From the NCBI RefSeq assembly GCF_015351025.1, contig NZ_JADKRV010000004.1, positions 186,001 through 250,000 of the forward strand: a stretch of 64,000 nucleotides of DNA, read 5' to 3'. The position numbers and the translations under genes are program-made. Positions 8,218-19,822 of this stretch are shown in pieces (the first letter of the stretch is position 1; each line of letters begins with the position of its first letter). Under the pieces are notes generated by a model that made no database searches, had not been told where the DNA came from, and saw nothing but the letters and a program-made list of their open reading frames with translations. Origin of the DNA: Curtobacterium sp. VKM Ac-1376. GTDB lineage: Bacteria > Actinomycetota > Actinomycetes > Actinomycetales > Microbacteriaceae.

Positions 8218-8990
8218 CCGGCCTGTCTACCCGCACCGTCCGACAGGAACCAGTCCCGCGGGTGGGGGTCAGCGGTCAGCTCGCGCCGCTCCGACACCGG
8301 TGCCGCCCACGCTGCGGCGTTCGACAGCACCCGCTGGATGTCCGGGTGGTGGTAGACCGGGTACTCCTGGTCGCCCGGCGAGAAGTAGAAGACCTTCCCC
8401 AGACCGCGGCGGTACGCGACGCCGGAGCGGAAGACCTCGCCGCCGGCGAAGGTCGACAGGAAGACCTCCTCGTCGGGGCGGGGGATGTCGAAGTACTCGC
8501 CGTACATCTCCTGCCGGTCGATGACGATCGGGTGCGGGACCCCGGCGGCGATCGGGTGCTCCGGGGCGACGGTCCAGACGAGTTCGCGTTCGCCGTCGTT
8601 CCGCCACTTCAGCGAGCAGGTCGTGCCCATCAGGCGCTTGAACGGCTTCGAGTAGTGCCCGGAGTGCAGGACCACCAGGCCCATCCCGGCGTGCACGGCG
8701 TCGACGACCAGGTCCACGACGGCGTCGCTCACCTCGTCGTGGGCGGCGTGGCCCCACCAGAACAGCACGTCGGTGACGGCGAGCCGCTCGGCGGTGATGC
8801 CGTGGTCGGGTTCCTGCAGGGTGGCGGTGGAGACTTCCGACCCGGGCTGCAGCTGCCGGAGCGCCTCGGCGATGACGCTGTGCATGCCGTCGGGGTAGTG
8901 CCCGATGACCGTCGCGTCGCCGCGGGTCTCGTGCACGTTCTCGTTCCAGACCAGGATGTTCAGGGGAGGGTTCTCGGTCGTCGTCGACAT
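8214..8990 (-). CDS. ThuA domain-containing protein
   Basis: 258 residues from ATG 8990 (a start three codons earlier is possible). ILVWNENVHE at the N-terminus, DVLFWWGHAAHD and GMGLVVLHSGHYSKPFKRLMGTT, followed by a C-terminal VAYRRGLGKVFYFSPG, follow the ThuA/trehalose-utilisation fold, a class I glutamine-amidotransferase-like fold without the usual nucleophile. Members act in sugar metabolism, but the substrate here is unknown. Its stop overlaps the start of the GAF gene. Confidence 0.88.
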   Translation of the reverse strand: MSTTTENPPLNILVWNENVHETRGDATVIGHYPDGMHSVIAEALRQLQPGSEVSTATLQEPDHGITAERLAVTDVLFWWGHAAHDEVSDAVVDLVVDAVHAGMGLVVLHSGHYSKPFKRLMGTTCSLKWRNDGERELVWTVAPEHPIAAGVPHPIVIDRQEMYGEYFDIPRPDEEVFLSTFAGGEVFRSGVAYRRGLGKVFYFSPGDQEYPVYHHPDIQRVLSNAAAWAAPVSERRELTADPHPRDWFLSDGAGRQAG

Positions 8991-9040
8991 GGCGGCCACG
9001 CTACCGGGTGTCTCCCGGACGGGTCCGGGACGATGTCGGC

Positions 9041-9493
9041 ATGACTCCGCGCTCCCTGTTCCGTGCCGCCGCGGTCGCCGAACTCGTGACCTGGACCCTG
9101 CTCGTCATCGGGATGGTGCTCGAGTACGGCCTCGACGCCGGCGACCGGGGCGTCCGCATCGGCGGTGGCGTGCACGGCTTCGTGTTCCTCGCGTACCTGG
9201 TCGTCACGACGGTCGTGGCGGTGAACCAGCGCTGGTCGCTCGGCGTGCTCGTGCTCGGGTGGGTCAGCGCCGTCGTGCCGTACGCGACGGTGCCGTTCGA
9301 GGTCGCGGTCGCCCGCCGCCGCATGCTCGAGGGGTCGTGGCGCCGCTCGCCGGACCACCACTCGGGGTTCTGGGACCGCCTGCTGTTCTTCGTGGTGCGT
9401 CGCCCGGCGATCGCCGCGGGCGTCGGCGTCGTGGCGGTCGCCCTGGTCTTCACGGGCCTGCTGGCCGCGGGCCCGCCGCGCGTGGCTTCATGA
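9041..9493 (+). CDS. DUF3817 domain-containing membrane protein
   Basis: 150 residues, three to four hydrophobic segments. The N-terminus FRAAAVAELVTWTLLVIGMVLEY and the segment GGGVHGFVFLAYL are typical of the DUF3817 (YdzA-like) family of small integral membrane proteins of unknown function. ATG 9041 is chosen over 9008 because the family begins close to FRAAA. It is convergent with icd, with two long hairpins between them. Confidence 0.85.
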   Translation: MTPRSLFRAAAVAELVTWTLLVIGMVLEYGLDAGDRGVRIGGGVHGFVFLAYLVVTTVVAVNQRWSLGVLVLGWVSAVVPYATVPFEVAVARRRMLEGSWRRSPDHHSGFWDRLLFFVVRRPAIAAGVGVVAVALVFTGLLAAGPPRVAS

Positions 9494-9508
9494 GCGGTAC
9501 GTGACTTC

Positions 9509-9559
9509 GTGAGCAGAAATGGTCGGGTTCGTGATGCGGACCCGACCGTTTCTGCTCAC
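9509..9559. repeat. inverted repeat, GAGCAGAAA...TTTCTGCTC family
   Basis: The 20-nt arm at 9509-9528 (GTGAGCAGAAATGGTCGGGT) pairs with 9540-9559 with one mismatch and an 11-nt loop. A diverged copy lies at 22324-22371. Both copies sit next to a GACGGGAGGC palindrome. It probably folds as a terminator for the DUF3817 gene. Confidence 0.75.
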
Positions 9560-9583
9560 GATGCGCGGCCCTGGTCGCGACCA

Positions 9584-9637
9584 CACCACGGACGGGAGGC
9601 CCGGTGCCAGCTGGCACCGGGCCTCCCGTCCGTGGTG
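9584..9637. repeat. 54-bp perfect palindrome, GACGGGAGGC family (copy 1)
   Basis: Perfect dyad centred between 9610 and 9611. The arm contains GACGGGAGGCCCGGTGCCAG. It lies between the convergent DUF3817 and icd genes, 8 bp from the icd stop, and should act as a bidirectional terminator. One of seven related elements in the window. Confidence 0.85.
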
Positions 9638-9644
9638 GGCGCGG

Positions 9645-11855
<2,211 letters not shown>

Positions 11856-11913
11856 GCTGGCGGGTACTCCCTTGTTCGACCGTCGGTACGTCCACGGTAC
11901 TCGTGGCGCGGGA

Positions 11914-11931
11914 TGTCTCGACATCAAGATA
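11914..11931. promoter_or_regulatory. candidate TCA-cycle operator upstream of icd
   Basis: TGTCTCGACATCAAGATA on the plus strand. The same 18 bp occurs in inverted orientation at 34362-34379 upstream of acnA. The core reads TCTYGAYRTCRAGA, a near-perfect dyad as expected for a dimeric repressor. The regulator is not in the window. Confidence 0.6.
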
Positions 11932-12049
11932 CATGGTGCCCCCTGACGCCCGGCAGGCACTCGGCGGAGATCCAGGAGGCGCATCGCAGGTACATAGAAA
12001 CGTGACGTCTGCTGGTCTTCCGCAGTTCCCGAGCCGCAGGAGGGCGACC

Positions 12050-12415
12050 ATGACGACGACACGGCAGACACCCGAGGACTCGGGCTGGACCGCAGAGGAC
12101 CTGCGCTCCGCCTACGCCTCGGACGGCAGCGGCCCGTACCGGTACGCCCCGGACGGCAGCGGCCCGTTCTCCTACGACCCCGACGGGTCCGGACCGTGGC
12201 TCGTCGGCCCGGAACCCCGCGGTGGTGGCCGTGGGTTCGCCCCGCGGCAGCGCGGGAGCCGCTCGCGACTCAGGCGGATCGGGACGGCCTGCACCGCCGG
12301 GGCGCTGGCGCTCGTGATCGCGGTCGGCAGCGTGTCGGTCATCGCTCACACCGCTCCTCCACACCCCTCGGTCCAGGCGAGTGCTCTCCGCAGCGGAGAA
12401 CCCGACGGGGCCTGA
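12050..12415 (+). CDS. small membrane protein with three DGSGP decapeptide repeats
   Basis: 121 residues from ATG 12050, preceded by CAGGAGGG. Residues 22-51 are three perfect ten-residue repeats of the form Y-x-x-D-G-S-G-P-aromatic-x, in which the aromatic is Tyr, then Phe, then Trp. An Arg-rich stretch (57-76) and one hydrophobic segment (78-99) follow, suggesting the repeats are cytoplasmic and a short tail is outside. No family is recognised. It is divergent from icd and 27 nt upstream of the antiporter gene, so probably co-transcribed with it. Confidence 0.75.
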   Translation: MTTTRQTPEDSGWTAEDLRSAYASDGSGPYRYAPDGSGPFSYDPDGSGPWLVGPEPRGGGRGFAPRQRGSRSRLRRIGTACTAGALALVIAVGSVSVIAHTAPPHPSVQASALRSGEPDGA

Positions 12416-12442
12416 TCGTCCGGGTGGTGCCACGCTGGACCC

Positions 12443-14134
12443 GTGACCGAACTCCTCGTCGTGGGTGTCATCGCCCTGATCGCCATCGCGGGTGCCGCCG
12501 TGCTCGGGCCCCGCATCGGGGTCGCTGCGCCGCTCGTGCTCGTCGTCGTCGGGATCGTCGCGAGCCTGCTGCCGTTCATCCCGGACGCCGAGATCGAGCC
12601 GGAGTGGATCCTCGCCGGGGTCCTGCCTCCGCTGCTCTACTCATCGGCGGTGTCGATGCCGTCGATGAACTTCCGGCGCGAGTTCGGCGCGATCAGCGGC
12701 CTGTCCGTCCTGCTCGTCGTCGCCAGCAGCCTCGTGCTCGGGCTGTTCTTCGCCTGGGTGATCCCGGGCCTCGGGTTCTGGTGGGGCATCGCCCTCGGCG
12801 CGATCGTCAGCCCGACCGACGCCGTCGCCACCTCGATCGTCAAGCAGACCTCGGTCTCGCGCCGGGCGATCTCGATCCTCGACGGCGAATCACTGCTCAA
12901 CGACGCCACCGCGCTCGTGCTCCTGCGCACCGCCATCGTCGCCGCTGCAGCGTCGTTCTCGTTCTGGGGCGCGCTCGGTGACTTCGCCGGGGCGGTGGCC
13001 ATCGCTGTCGTCATCGGGTGGGTCGTCGGCTGGTTGAACGTGTTCGTCCGTGCCCGGGTACCGAGTGCCGCGGTGAACACGGCGCTGTCCTTCGCGGTGC
13101 CGTTCGTCGCGGCGGTCCCGACCGAGCACTTCGGCGGATCCGGGCTCATGGCCGCCGTCGTCGCGGGCCTGTTCACCGGGATCGTCGGGCCGCGCAAGCT
13201 CCCACCGGGGCACCGACTGTCGGACGCCCAGAACTGGCAGACCATCGAACTCGTGCTCGAGGGCGCGGTGTTCCTGACGATGGGACTCGAGCTCGCCACC
13301 ATCCTCGGCGACGTGCAGGACGAGCATGCGGGCATCGGACCGGCCCTGCTCATCGCCGTCGGCGCCCTCGTGCTCACCGTGGTCGTGCGGACCGCGTACG
13401 TCGCCCCACTCCTGCTCGCCCTGTCGGCGAGCGCGAGGCGCGGCGGGCGGATGCAGGAGCGCTTCGCAGAGATGCACGCGGGTGACCGTGACGCGATGAG
13501 CGAGGTGATCCGCGAGCACCGGCCGGGCAACCGTGCCCCCTCCGAACGAGAGCTCGACCGGTTCACGACGCGCGTCCGACGGACGCTGGCGGACATCGCG
13601 TACTACACGAGGGCGCCGCTCGGCTGGCGGGAGGGCACCGCCGTGGTGTGGGCGGGGATGCGCGGGGCAGTGACCGTCGCTGCTGCGCAGACGTTGCCAG
13701 AGGGCACCCCGCAGCGATCGCTCCTGGTGTTCGTCGCCTTCGCGGTCGCGCTGCTGTCCCTGGTGATCCAGGGCGGCACGATCGGCCCGCTGCTCCGACG
13801 CATCGCCACCCCCTCGACGGACGCGGCCGCGAAGGACACCGAGGAACGACAGCGGCTCCTCGAACTCATGCGGGACGCCGCCGAGCAGGTACCGGGCACC
13901 CGTGAACAACCACCGGCGTCGCGGGAAGAGCTCGAGGCAGCGGACCCGGCCGAGCTCCGGGCTTGGATGGGGCGTGAGAAGGCCAGACGGCTCGCGGTGC
14001 TCCAGGCGCAGCGCACGGCGATCCTCGACGCCCGCGACGACGGCACCTTCGACGCCGAGGTGCTGGAGTCGATGTTGCAGAACCTGGACGCCGAGCAGAT
14101 CGCGCTCGAACTGCGCGGGGCCCCGACCCGGTGA
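12443..14134 (+). CDS. Na+/H+ antiporter, CPA1 (NhaP-like) family
   Basis: 563 residues, about twelve hydrophobic segments. GAIVSPTDAVATS and DGESLLNDATALVL carry the ion-binding Asp residues of CPA1 exchangers. An Arg-rich loop (about 330-390) and a final segment WAGMRGAVTVAAAQTLP follow, then a roughly 100-residue hydrophilic C-terminal tail that is mostly helical. It exchanges cytoplasmic Na+ or K+ for protons. The start is GTG 12443, just after the repeat-protein gene. Confidence 0.93.
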   Translation: MTELLVVGVIALIAIAGAAVLGPRIGVAAPLVLVVVGIVASLLPFIPDAEIEPEWILAGVLPPLLYSSAVSMPSMNFRREFGAISGLSVLLVVASSLVLGLFFAWVIPGLGFWWGIALGAIVSPTDAVATSIVKQTSVSRRAISILDGESLLNDATALVLLRTAIVAAAASFSFWGALGDFAGAVAIAVVIGWVVGWLNVFVRARVPSAAVNTALSFAVPFVAAVPTEHFGGSGLMAAVVAGLFTGIVGPRKLPPGHRLSDAQNWQTIELVLEGAVFLTMGLELATILGDVQDEHAGIGPALLIAVGALVLTVVVRTAYVAPLLLALSASARRGGRMQERFAEMHAGDRDAMSEVIREHRPGNRAPSERELDRFTTRVRRTLADIAYYTRAPLGWREGTAVVWAGMRGAVTVAAAQTLPEGTPQRSLLVFVAFAVALLSLVIQGGTIGPLLRRIATPSTDAAAKDTEERQRLLELMRDAAEQVPGTREQPPASREELEAADPAELRAWMGREKARRLAVLQAQRTAILDARDDGTFDAEVLESMLQNLDAEQIALELRGAPTR

Positions 14135-14152
14135 CCTGCTCCCCGGGTCGGC

Positions 14153-14647
14153 TCAGTCGCCGATGGAGACCCGGAACACCCGGACGCCTGCGGTGCGCAG
14201 CCCGGCGAGACCGAGTCGCATGCGCAGGGGCCGGAAGGGCCGCCGGAACCCGGACGACGCCGACGCGGCATCGATCTGGTGCAGGACCTCGGACGTCAGG
14301 GTGCGCTCGAGCTTCGGTGCCAGCCGGGTCACCCCGGAGACCGTGACGACGATGCGTACGGCGTGCGGTGCGAGCATCGGCGCGATCAGCTCGGCCGCCG
14401 CCTGGGCACGGTGGAACGCCGGGTCGTCACCGGGGCGGCGGATCGCGATGACCGCCAGCGTCGCGTCCCAGGTGTCCTCCGGGTCCGGCAGGTCGTCCAC
14501 CGCGATGACGCGCATGCGTGCGGCGTCGATGCCGGCGCGCACGGCGGCGGCCCGGAGCACGGGCAGGAGTTCCTGGGTGCCGGCCAGCACGACGTGGGCC
14601 GACGCCAGGTCGACCGTGCCGTACCGCTCGCGCGGCGTTCGGGCCAT
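14153..14647 (-). CDS. hypothetical protein
   Basis: 164 residues, convergent with the antiporter gene. An alpha/beta alternation is visible (SAHVVLAGTQELLPVLRAAA, MRVIAVDD, TLAVIAIRRP, VRIVVTVSGVTRL), and the C-terminus is basic (FRRPFRPLRMRLG). It lacks membrane segments and cysteines. I do not recognise the family. Composition and codon use match the neighbours, so the gene is probably real. Confidence 0.65.
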   Translation of the reverse strand: MARTPRERYGTVDLASAHVVLAGTQELLPVLRAAAVRAGIDAARMRVIAVDDLPDPEDTWDATLAVIAIRRPGDDPAFHRAQAAAELIAPMLAPHAVRIVVTVSGVTRLAPKLERTLTSEVLHQIDAASASSGFRRPFRPLRMRLGLAGLRTAGVRVFRVSIGD

Positions 14648-14809
14648 GGTGCGGGTCCTTCCGTCGCTTTCCCCCGACCGTACTGATCGGTGGACGCCGG
14701 GGGACGCCGACGGGAAGGGTGATCAGGTGCCTCACAGCACGGTCGGTAACGAAAAGATCACGAAAGGGCCTGTACAAAGCGACAGAGTCGTGCAGAATGG
14801 TGGGCGGCC

Positions 14810-15934
14810 ATGACGACTGAACCCGAACCCGACCAGCACCCGGAGACCCCGGTGGTGCACCTGTCCCGTCGCGCCGCCCTGGAGGCCGAGCGTGCAGCAG
14901 CCCGCGGGTCCCAGCGCCGCGGCAAGGCAGCACCGGCCCCGAAGGCCCCGAAGGCCGCACGGCCCGCGAAGGCTCCCAAGCCCTCGAAGGCCGCCGAGGC
15001 CGCGCGGGTCGCGAAGCCGGTCGAGCGCCGGAGGGCGGCCGCACCCGCGAAGTCGATCGTCGTCGCGACGTCCAGCACCTCCGCCACCACCGAGCCGACG
15101 GGCCGCCGCGCCGCGGCCGCCCGAGCCACCACAGAGCACGTCGACGACCGCATCCAGCGCATCGTCCGCCGACCCGCCCCCGAGGTGCCCCGCGTCGCCA
15201 GCGCACCCCGGGTGTCCCGGTCGGCCCGTGCAGGACGCATCACGCTCACCAGCGCCGCCGCTGCGATCGCGATGTTCGCCGCGTCGGCGATGCCCGCACA
15301 CGCGAGCGCCGGCACCTCGATGGCCACCTCGACCATCGCTCCGATCGTGCGCACCCAGGACTACGCGGTGACCCAGGCGGTCACGGCCGCCGGGTTCGAC
15401 CGTGACGGGTTCACCGTCGGCGGCGGCTCGACCGTCACCACGAAGACGGCTGGTTCCGCCGACACCACGACGACCGCCGGTGGCGCCGTGTCCTTCGGCG
15501 GCGCCGTCCGCTCGCCGTTCCCCGGGCCGGTGCAGATGAGCTCCGGCTTCGGCTACCGCTCGGCTCCGTGCGGCGCGTGCTCGTCCCTGCACCAGGGACT
15601 CGACTTCACACCGGGCATGGGCACGCCGATCGGTGCCGTCGCCGCCGGCACGGTCCGGGTCTCCGGCACCTACTTCTCGTACGGCAACGCGGTCATCATC
15701 GACCACGTGATCGACGGACGCCAGGTCTCGACGCTCTACGGCCACATGATCCCCGGGTCGTCGCCGCTCAAGGTCGGCGACACCGTCGCTGCCGGGCAGT
15801 TCATCGGGCTCGTCGGGTCGTCCGGCGTCTCGACCGGTGCGCACCTGCACCTCGAGGTCCTGATGGACGGCGTCACACCGATCGACCCCGAGGCGTGGCT
15901 CGAAGCCCGCATCGGTCGCTCGCTCACGATCTAG
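14810..15934 (+). CDS. M23 family metallopeptidase with long Lys/Ala/Pro-rich cytoplasmic tail
   Basis: 374 residues. Residues 1-140 are disordered and basic; 143-165 is a hydrophobic signal or anchor ending MPAHASA. The C-terminal LytM domain has HQGLDFTPG (His and Asp zinc ligands, about 261-265), a YGHMIPGS segment and HLHLEVLMDG, the complete M23 metal and catalytic set. It should cleave peptidoglycan cross-bridges outside the membrane. The N-terminal extension is unusually long for a secreted hydrolase. Upstream, TGTACA (14771) and CAGAAT (14793) could be a promoter giving a nearly leaderless message. Confidence 0.92.
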   Translation: MTTEPEPDQHPETPVVHLSRRAALEAERAAARGSQRRGKAAPAPKAPKAARPAKAPKPSKAAEAARVAKPVERRRAAAPAKSIVVATSSTSATTEPTGRRAAAARATTEHVDDRIQRIVRRPAPEVPRVASAPRVSRSARAGRITLTSAAAAIAMFAASAMPAHASAGTSMATSTIAPIVRTQDYAVTQAVTAAGFDRDGFTVGGGSTVTTKTAGSADTTTTAGGAVSFGGAVRSPFPGPVQMSSGFGYRSAPCGACSSLHQGLDFTPGMGTPIGAVAAGTVRVSGTYFSYGNAVIIDHVIDGRQVSTLYGHMIPGSSPLKVGDTVAAGQFIGLVGSSGVSTGAHLHLEVLMDGVTPIDPEAWLEARIGRSLTI

Positions 15935-16020
15935 CAGCACGCCGGAACACACAGCCCACGCCGAGCAGTGGCGGGGTGACCGCGGGCCCACCGCCCACCG
16001 CCGCTAGCCGCCCGTGCCTT

Positions 16021-16115
16021 CCGCGAAAGCGACAGATTCCCGGCACCGTTCCGCGGCGATCTGTCGCTTTCGCGGGGCGGAGCGTTGGGCTTCCACGGCA
16101 GCTGTCGCTTTCGCG
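16021..16115. repeat. three copies of CTGTCGCTTTCGCG, two forming a hairpin
   Basis: CCGCGAAAGCGACAGAT at 16021-16037 is exactly complementary to 16059-16075, and a third copy of CTGTCGCTTTCGCG lies at 16102-16115, only 27 bp before the XRE gene. The pair could terminate the M23 transcript; the solo copy sits where an operator would be. Confidence 0.65.
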
Positions 16116-16142
16116 CACGGCCCAGGCACGTACGCTCGTCGC

Positions 16143-17054
16143 ATGGGTATCGACGTGCGCAACGAGATCCGCGACTTCCTGTCCTCCAGGCGAGCACGGC
16201 TCACCCCCGAGCAGGTCGGCATGCCGTCGTTCGGCGGCGGGGTCCGACGGGTCCCCGGACTGCGTCGGCATGAAGTCGCGATGCTCGCCGGCGTGAGCGT
16301 CGACTACTACACGCGGCTCGAGCGCGGTTCGCTCAAGGGCGTCTCGGACAGCGTGCTCGAGGGCCTCGCGAGCGCCCTGCACCTCGACGAGGACGAACGC
16401 GCGCACCTGTGGGACCTCGCCCGGCTGGCGAACTCCGGCGTCAAGGTGATGCACCGGAACGTGCCGACGCGGGTGCGCCCCGGCGTGCAGCGCCTGCTCG
16501 ACGCCATCACCGGTGCGCCGGCCTGGGTGCGGAACGAACGCGGGGACGTCGTCGCGACGAACGAGCTCGGGCGGGCGCTGTACGCGCCTCTGTTCGCCGG
16601 CCCCGGTCGTCCCGTCAACACTGCGCGGTTCACCTTCCTCGACCCCGCCGCCCGCGACTTCTTCCCCGACTGGGCGCAGACCGCGAAGGACGCCGTCGCC
16701 GTGCTCCGGACCGCGGCCGTGTCGAACCCCTGCGAGCCCGGACTCATCACGCTGGTCGGCGAACTGTCGACCCGCAGCGAGGAGTTCCGCGGCTGGTGGG
16801 CGGCACACGACGTGCGGCTGCAGCGCACCGGCAAGAAGCGCATCGACCATCCGATCGTGGGTGAGCTGAAGCTGGCGTACGAAGCGCTCGACCTGGTCGC
16901 CGACCCCGGCCTGACGATGTTCTCGTACTCGGCCGAACCCGGCAGCGAGTCCGAGCGGTCGCTCGCGCTGCTCGGCAGCTGGGCCGCGACGGAGCGGGCC
17001 GAGCAGTACGCGGCCATGCGCGAGTCGGAGTCCGAATCCGAGTCGGTCGACTGA
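16143..17054 (+). CDS. XRE family regulator with MmyB-like ligand-binding domain
   Basis: 303 residues. The HTH lies at about 30-70 (VPGLRRHEVAMLAGVSVDYY then TRLERG); the long C-terminal part (WVRNERGDVVATNELGRALY, FFPDWAQTAKDAVAVLRTAA) is the MmyB-like PAS-related domain common in actinobacterial regulators. The protein ends in an acidic ESESESESVD tail. ATG 16143 starts at MGIDVRNEIRDFL, the family start. The methyltransferase gene begins 29 nt downstream. Confidence 0.92.
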   Translation: MGIDVRNEIRDFLSSRRARLTPEQVGMPSFGGGVRRVPGLRRHEVAMLAGVSVDYYTRLERGSLKGVSDSVLEGLASALHLDEDERAHLWDLARLANSGVKVMHRNVPTRVRPGVQRLLDAITGAPAWVRNERGDVVATNELGRALYAPLFAGPGRPVNTARFTFLDPAARDFFPDWAQTAKDAVAVLRTAAVSNPCEPGLITLVGELSTRSEEFRGWWAAHDVRLQRTGKKRIDHPIVGELKLAYEALDLVADPGLTMFSYSAEPGSESERSLALLGSWAATERAEQYAAMRESESESESVD

Positions 17055-17083
17055 CCGCCCGCGGCGGTTCGGAGGGTGGGGAC

Positions 17084-17863
17084 GTGACCAGGACGACGGA
17101 CGGTTCGGCGGGGGACGCCGACTACGGCCGGATCGGCGGAGGTTACCGGCAGTACCGTCGGCCCGAACCGGCCTTCGCGCGTGCGATCGCGAAGGCCCTC
17201 GGCGACGCTCGGACCGTGCTCAACGTCGGCGCCGGTGCCGGCTCCTACGAACCCACCGATCGCGAGGTCACGGCGGTGGAGCCCTCGGCGGCGATGCGTG
17301 CCCAGCGGCCGGACACCCTGTCGACCGCGATCGATGCCACCGCCGAGGACCTGCCGTTCGCCGACGACACCTTCGACGCCGCGATGACGACCTTCTCGGT
17401 GCACCAGTGGGGCGACCTCGAGCGCGGGCTCGCCGAGGTGCGCCGCGTCACCCGGGGCCCGATCGTCATCCTGACGTGCGACCCGGACCGCGTCGAGGAC
17501 TACTGGCTCGCCGAGTACGCCCCGGAGGTGATGGCGACCGAGGCCCGGCGCTACCCCGCCCTCACCCGCATCACCGACGCCCTCCCGGGCGACACCGTCA
17601 CGGCGACCCCGCTGCCGATCCCGTTCACCTGCGTCGACGGGTTCTCCGAGGCGTACTACGCGCGCCCGGAGCGGTTGCTCGACCCCGGCGCCCGCCAGGC
17701 GAACTCGGCGTGGAGCTTCGTCGACGAGCTCACCGCCCGACGCTCGGTGGCCGCGCTCCGGTCCGCGCTGGAGTCCGGCGACTGGGACCGGCGGCACGGT
17801 TCGCTGCGGATCCGACCGAACTACGACGGTTCGCTCGTCCTGGTCACCGCGGCGCCGCGCTGA
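17084..17863 (+). CDS. class I SAM-dependent methyltransferase
   Basis: 259 residues, GTG start. Motif I VLNVGAGAGSYEP near residue 45, an acidic motif II (VTAVEPSAAM), motif III EDLPFADDTFDAAMTTFSVH, and RRVTRGPIVILTCDP follow the UbiE-like order. This family methylates diverse small molecules; nothing reveals the substrate. It is 29 nt behind the XRE gene and probably co-transcribed. Confidence 0.9.
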   Translation: MTRTTDGSAGDADYGRIGGGYRQYRRPEPAFARAIAKALGDARTVLNVGAGAGSYEPTDREVTAVEPSAAMRAQRPDTLSTAIDATAEDLPFADDTFDAAMTTFSVHQWGDLERGLAEVRRVTRGPIVILTCDPDRVEDYWLAEYAPEVMATEARRYPALTRITDALPGDTVTATPLPIPFTCVDGFSEAYYARPERLLDPGARQANSAWSFVDELTARRSVAALRSALESGDWDRRHGSLRIRPNYDGSLVLVTAAPR

Positions 17864-18060
17864 CCGAGCCGGGGGTTGACACGCGGCCGTAGGCTGATCG
17901 GGTGAGCTTCCAGGAGGTGGTCGGCGCCCGATACGCCGGCATCAGGGCGCGAGGCCCCCGGTCGCGCCCTCGAGCGCGGCCGACCTCGTCGAGCCCTGAC
18001 CTCCTCCGCCCGGTGCGGTGTGCGTCCGCACGCCCCGGGTCTGCACGAAAGCGAATCACC

Positions 18061-18543
18061 ATGCTCCCCATCGTGGAGAAGACCATCCGCACGTCCTTCG
18101 TCAACGCCTCCCGGAAAGAGGTGTCCGACCTCACACTGCCCGCCGGGTTCGAGGCGCTCGACTGGGACGCGCTCGACTACCTCGGCTGGCGCGACCCGAA
18201 GATCGGTCGGCGTGCGTACGCCGTCGTGCCGACGCTCGACGGCGAACTGATCGGCATCCTGTTCCGGCAGGCCGAGGCCTCGCCCCGCTCGCGGGCGCAG
18301 TGCTCGTGGTGCCAGGACGTCAAGCTGCCGAACGACGTCGCGTTCTACAGCGCGAAGCGCTCCGGCCCGGCGGGCCGCAACGGCAACACCGTCGGCACCC
18401 TGGTGTGCCAGGACTTCCAGTGCTCGCGGAACGTCCGAAAGCTGCCACCGCCCGCCTACGAGGGCTACGACGTCGAGGCCGCGCGCCTCCGGCGCATCGA
18501 GGACCTGCGGGTCCGGGCCGCGTCCTTCGCCGCCGAGGTCTGA
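18061..18543 (+). CDS. FBP domain-containing protein with zinc-finger motif
   Basis: 160 residues. The segment CSWCQDVKLPNDVAFYSAKR, then VCQDFQCSRNVR, gives a C-x2-C...C-x4-C treble-clef-like site, the hallmark of the actinobacterial FBP family (C-terminal domain related to that of EF-G-binding FusB proteins, so a ribosome-linked role is conceivable). ATG 18061 starts at the family N-terminus. The frame is open back to GTG 17902, so a longer protein or a long leader is possible. Confidence 0.85.
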   Translation: MLPIVEKTIRTSFVNASRKEVSDLTLPAGFEALDWDALDYLGWRDPKIGRRAYAVVPTLDGELIGILFRQAEASPRSRAQCSWCQDVKLPNDVAFYSAKRSGPAGRNGNTVGTLVCQDFQCSRNVRKLPPPAYEGYDVEAARLRRIEDLRVRAASFAAEV

Positions 18544-18626
18544 GACGCCGGCGTCCTCGGAAGACGCCGCCGGGTCAGTGAGACGCCGCCGGATTCGGGG
18601 GCGTCTGACGCTGACGCCGGCGTCTC
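18542..18626. repeat. clustered GACGCCGGCGTC palindromes after the FBP gene
   Basis: The perfect 12-bp palindrome GACGCCGGCGTC occurs at 18544-18555 and 18613-18624, with two imperfect AGACGCCGCCGG copies between them. The ends can pair as a long stem. It immediately precedes a member of the GACGGGAGGC palindrome family. Confidence 0.6.
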
Positions 18627-18647
18627 GCGTCCGCAAACGCGACTGAC

Positions 18648-18695
18648 GACGGACGGGAGGCCCGGTGCGGATCCGCACCGGGCCTCCCGTCCGTC
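18648..18695. repeat. 48-bp perfect palindrome, GACGGGAGGC family (copy 2)
   Basis: Perfect dyad centred between 18671 and 18672; the loop-proximal bases are GCGGATCCGC instead of the CCAGCTGG of copy 1, with the outer arms conserved. It lies 12 bp from the stop of the aldo/keto reductase gene, between convergent genes. Confidence 0.85.
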
Positions 18696-18707
18696 AGGTG
18701 GTCGCGT

Positions 18708-19694
<987 letters not shown>

Positions 19695-19822
19695 GGTGCA
19701 GGTCTACTCCCACACAGTCGATTGGAGGGAGGCACTGACCGTGCCGGTCAGACTCGGGCACCGTTCGTGAGGTTCCTCCAAGGTCCTGGCACCGCTCCGC
19801 CGCGCACTGGTGAGATCGACCC

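Noticed and set aside
7870..8236. Programmed ribosomal frameshifting in the GAF gene
   Set aside because: No slippery heptamer or downstream pseudoknot is evident, and the phosphatase motifs are already degenerate; simple mutation or sequence error is more economical.
12131..12220. Ribosomally made peptide precursor (DGSGP repeats as core peptides)
   Set aside because: No leader/core boundary or modification enzyme nearby, and the repeats are N-terminal to a membrane helix.
14648..14809. c-di-AMP (ydaO-type) riboswitch before the M23 peptidase
   Set aside because: The gap is too short and lacks the conserved core; a near-leaderless promoter fits better.
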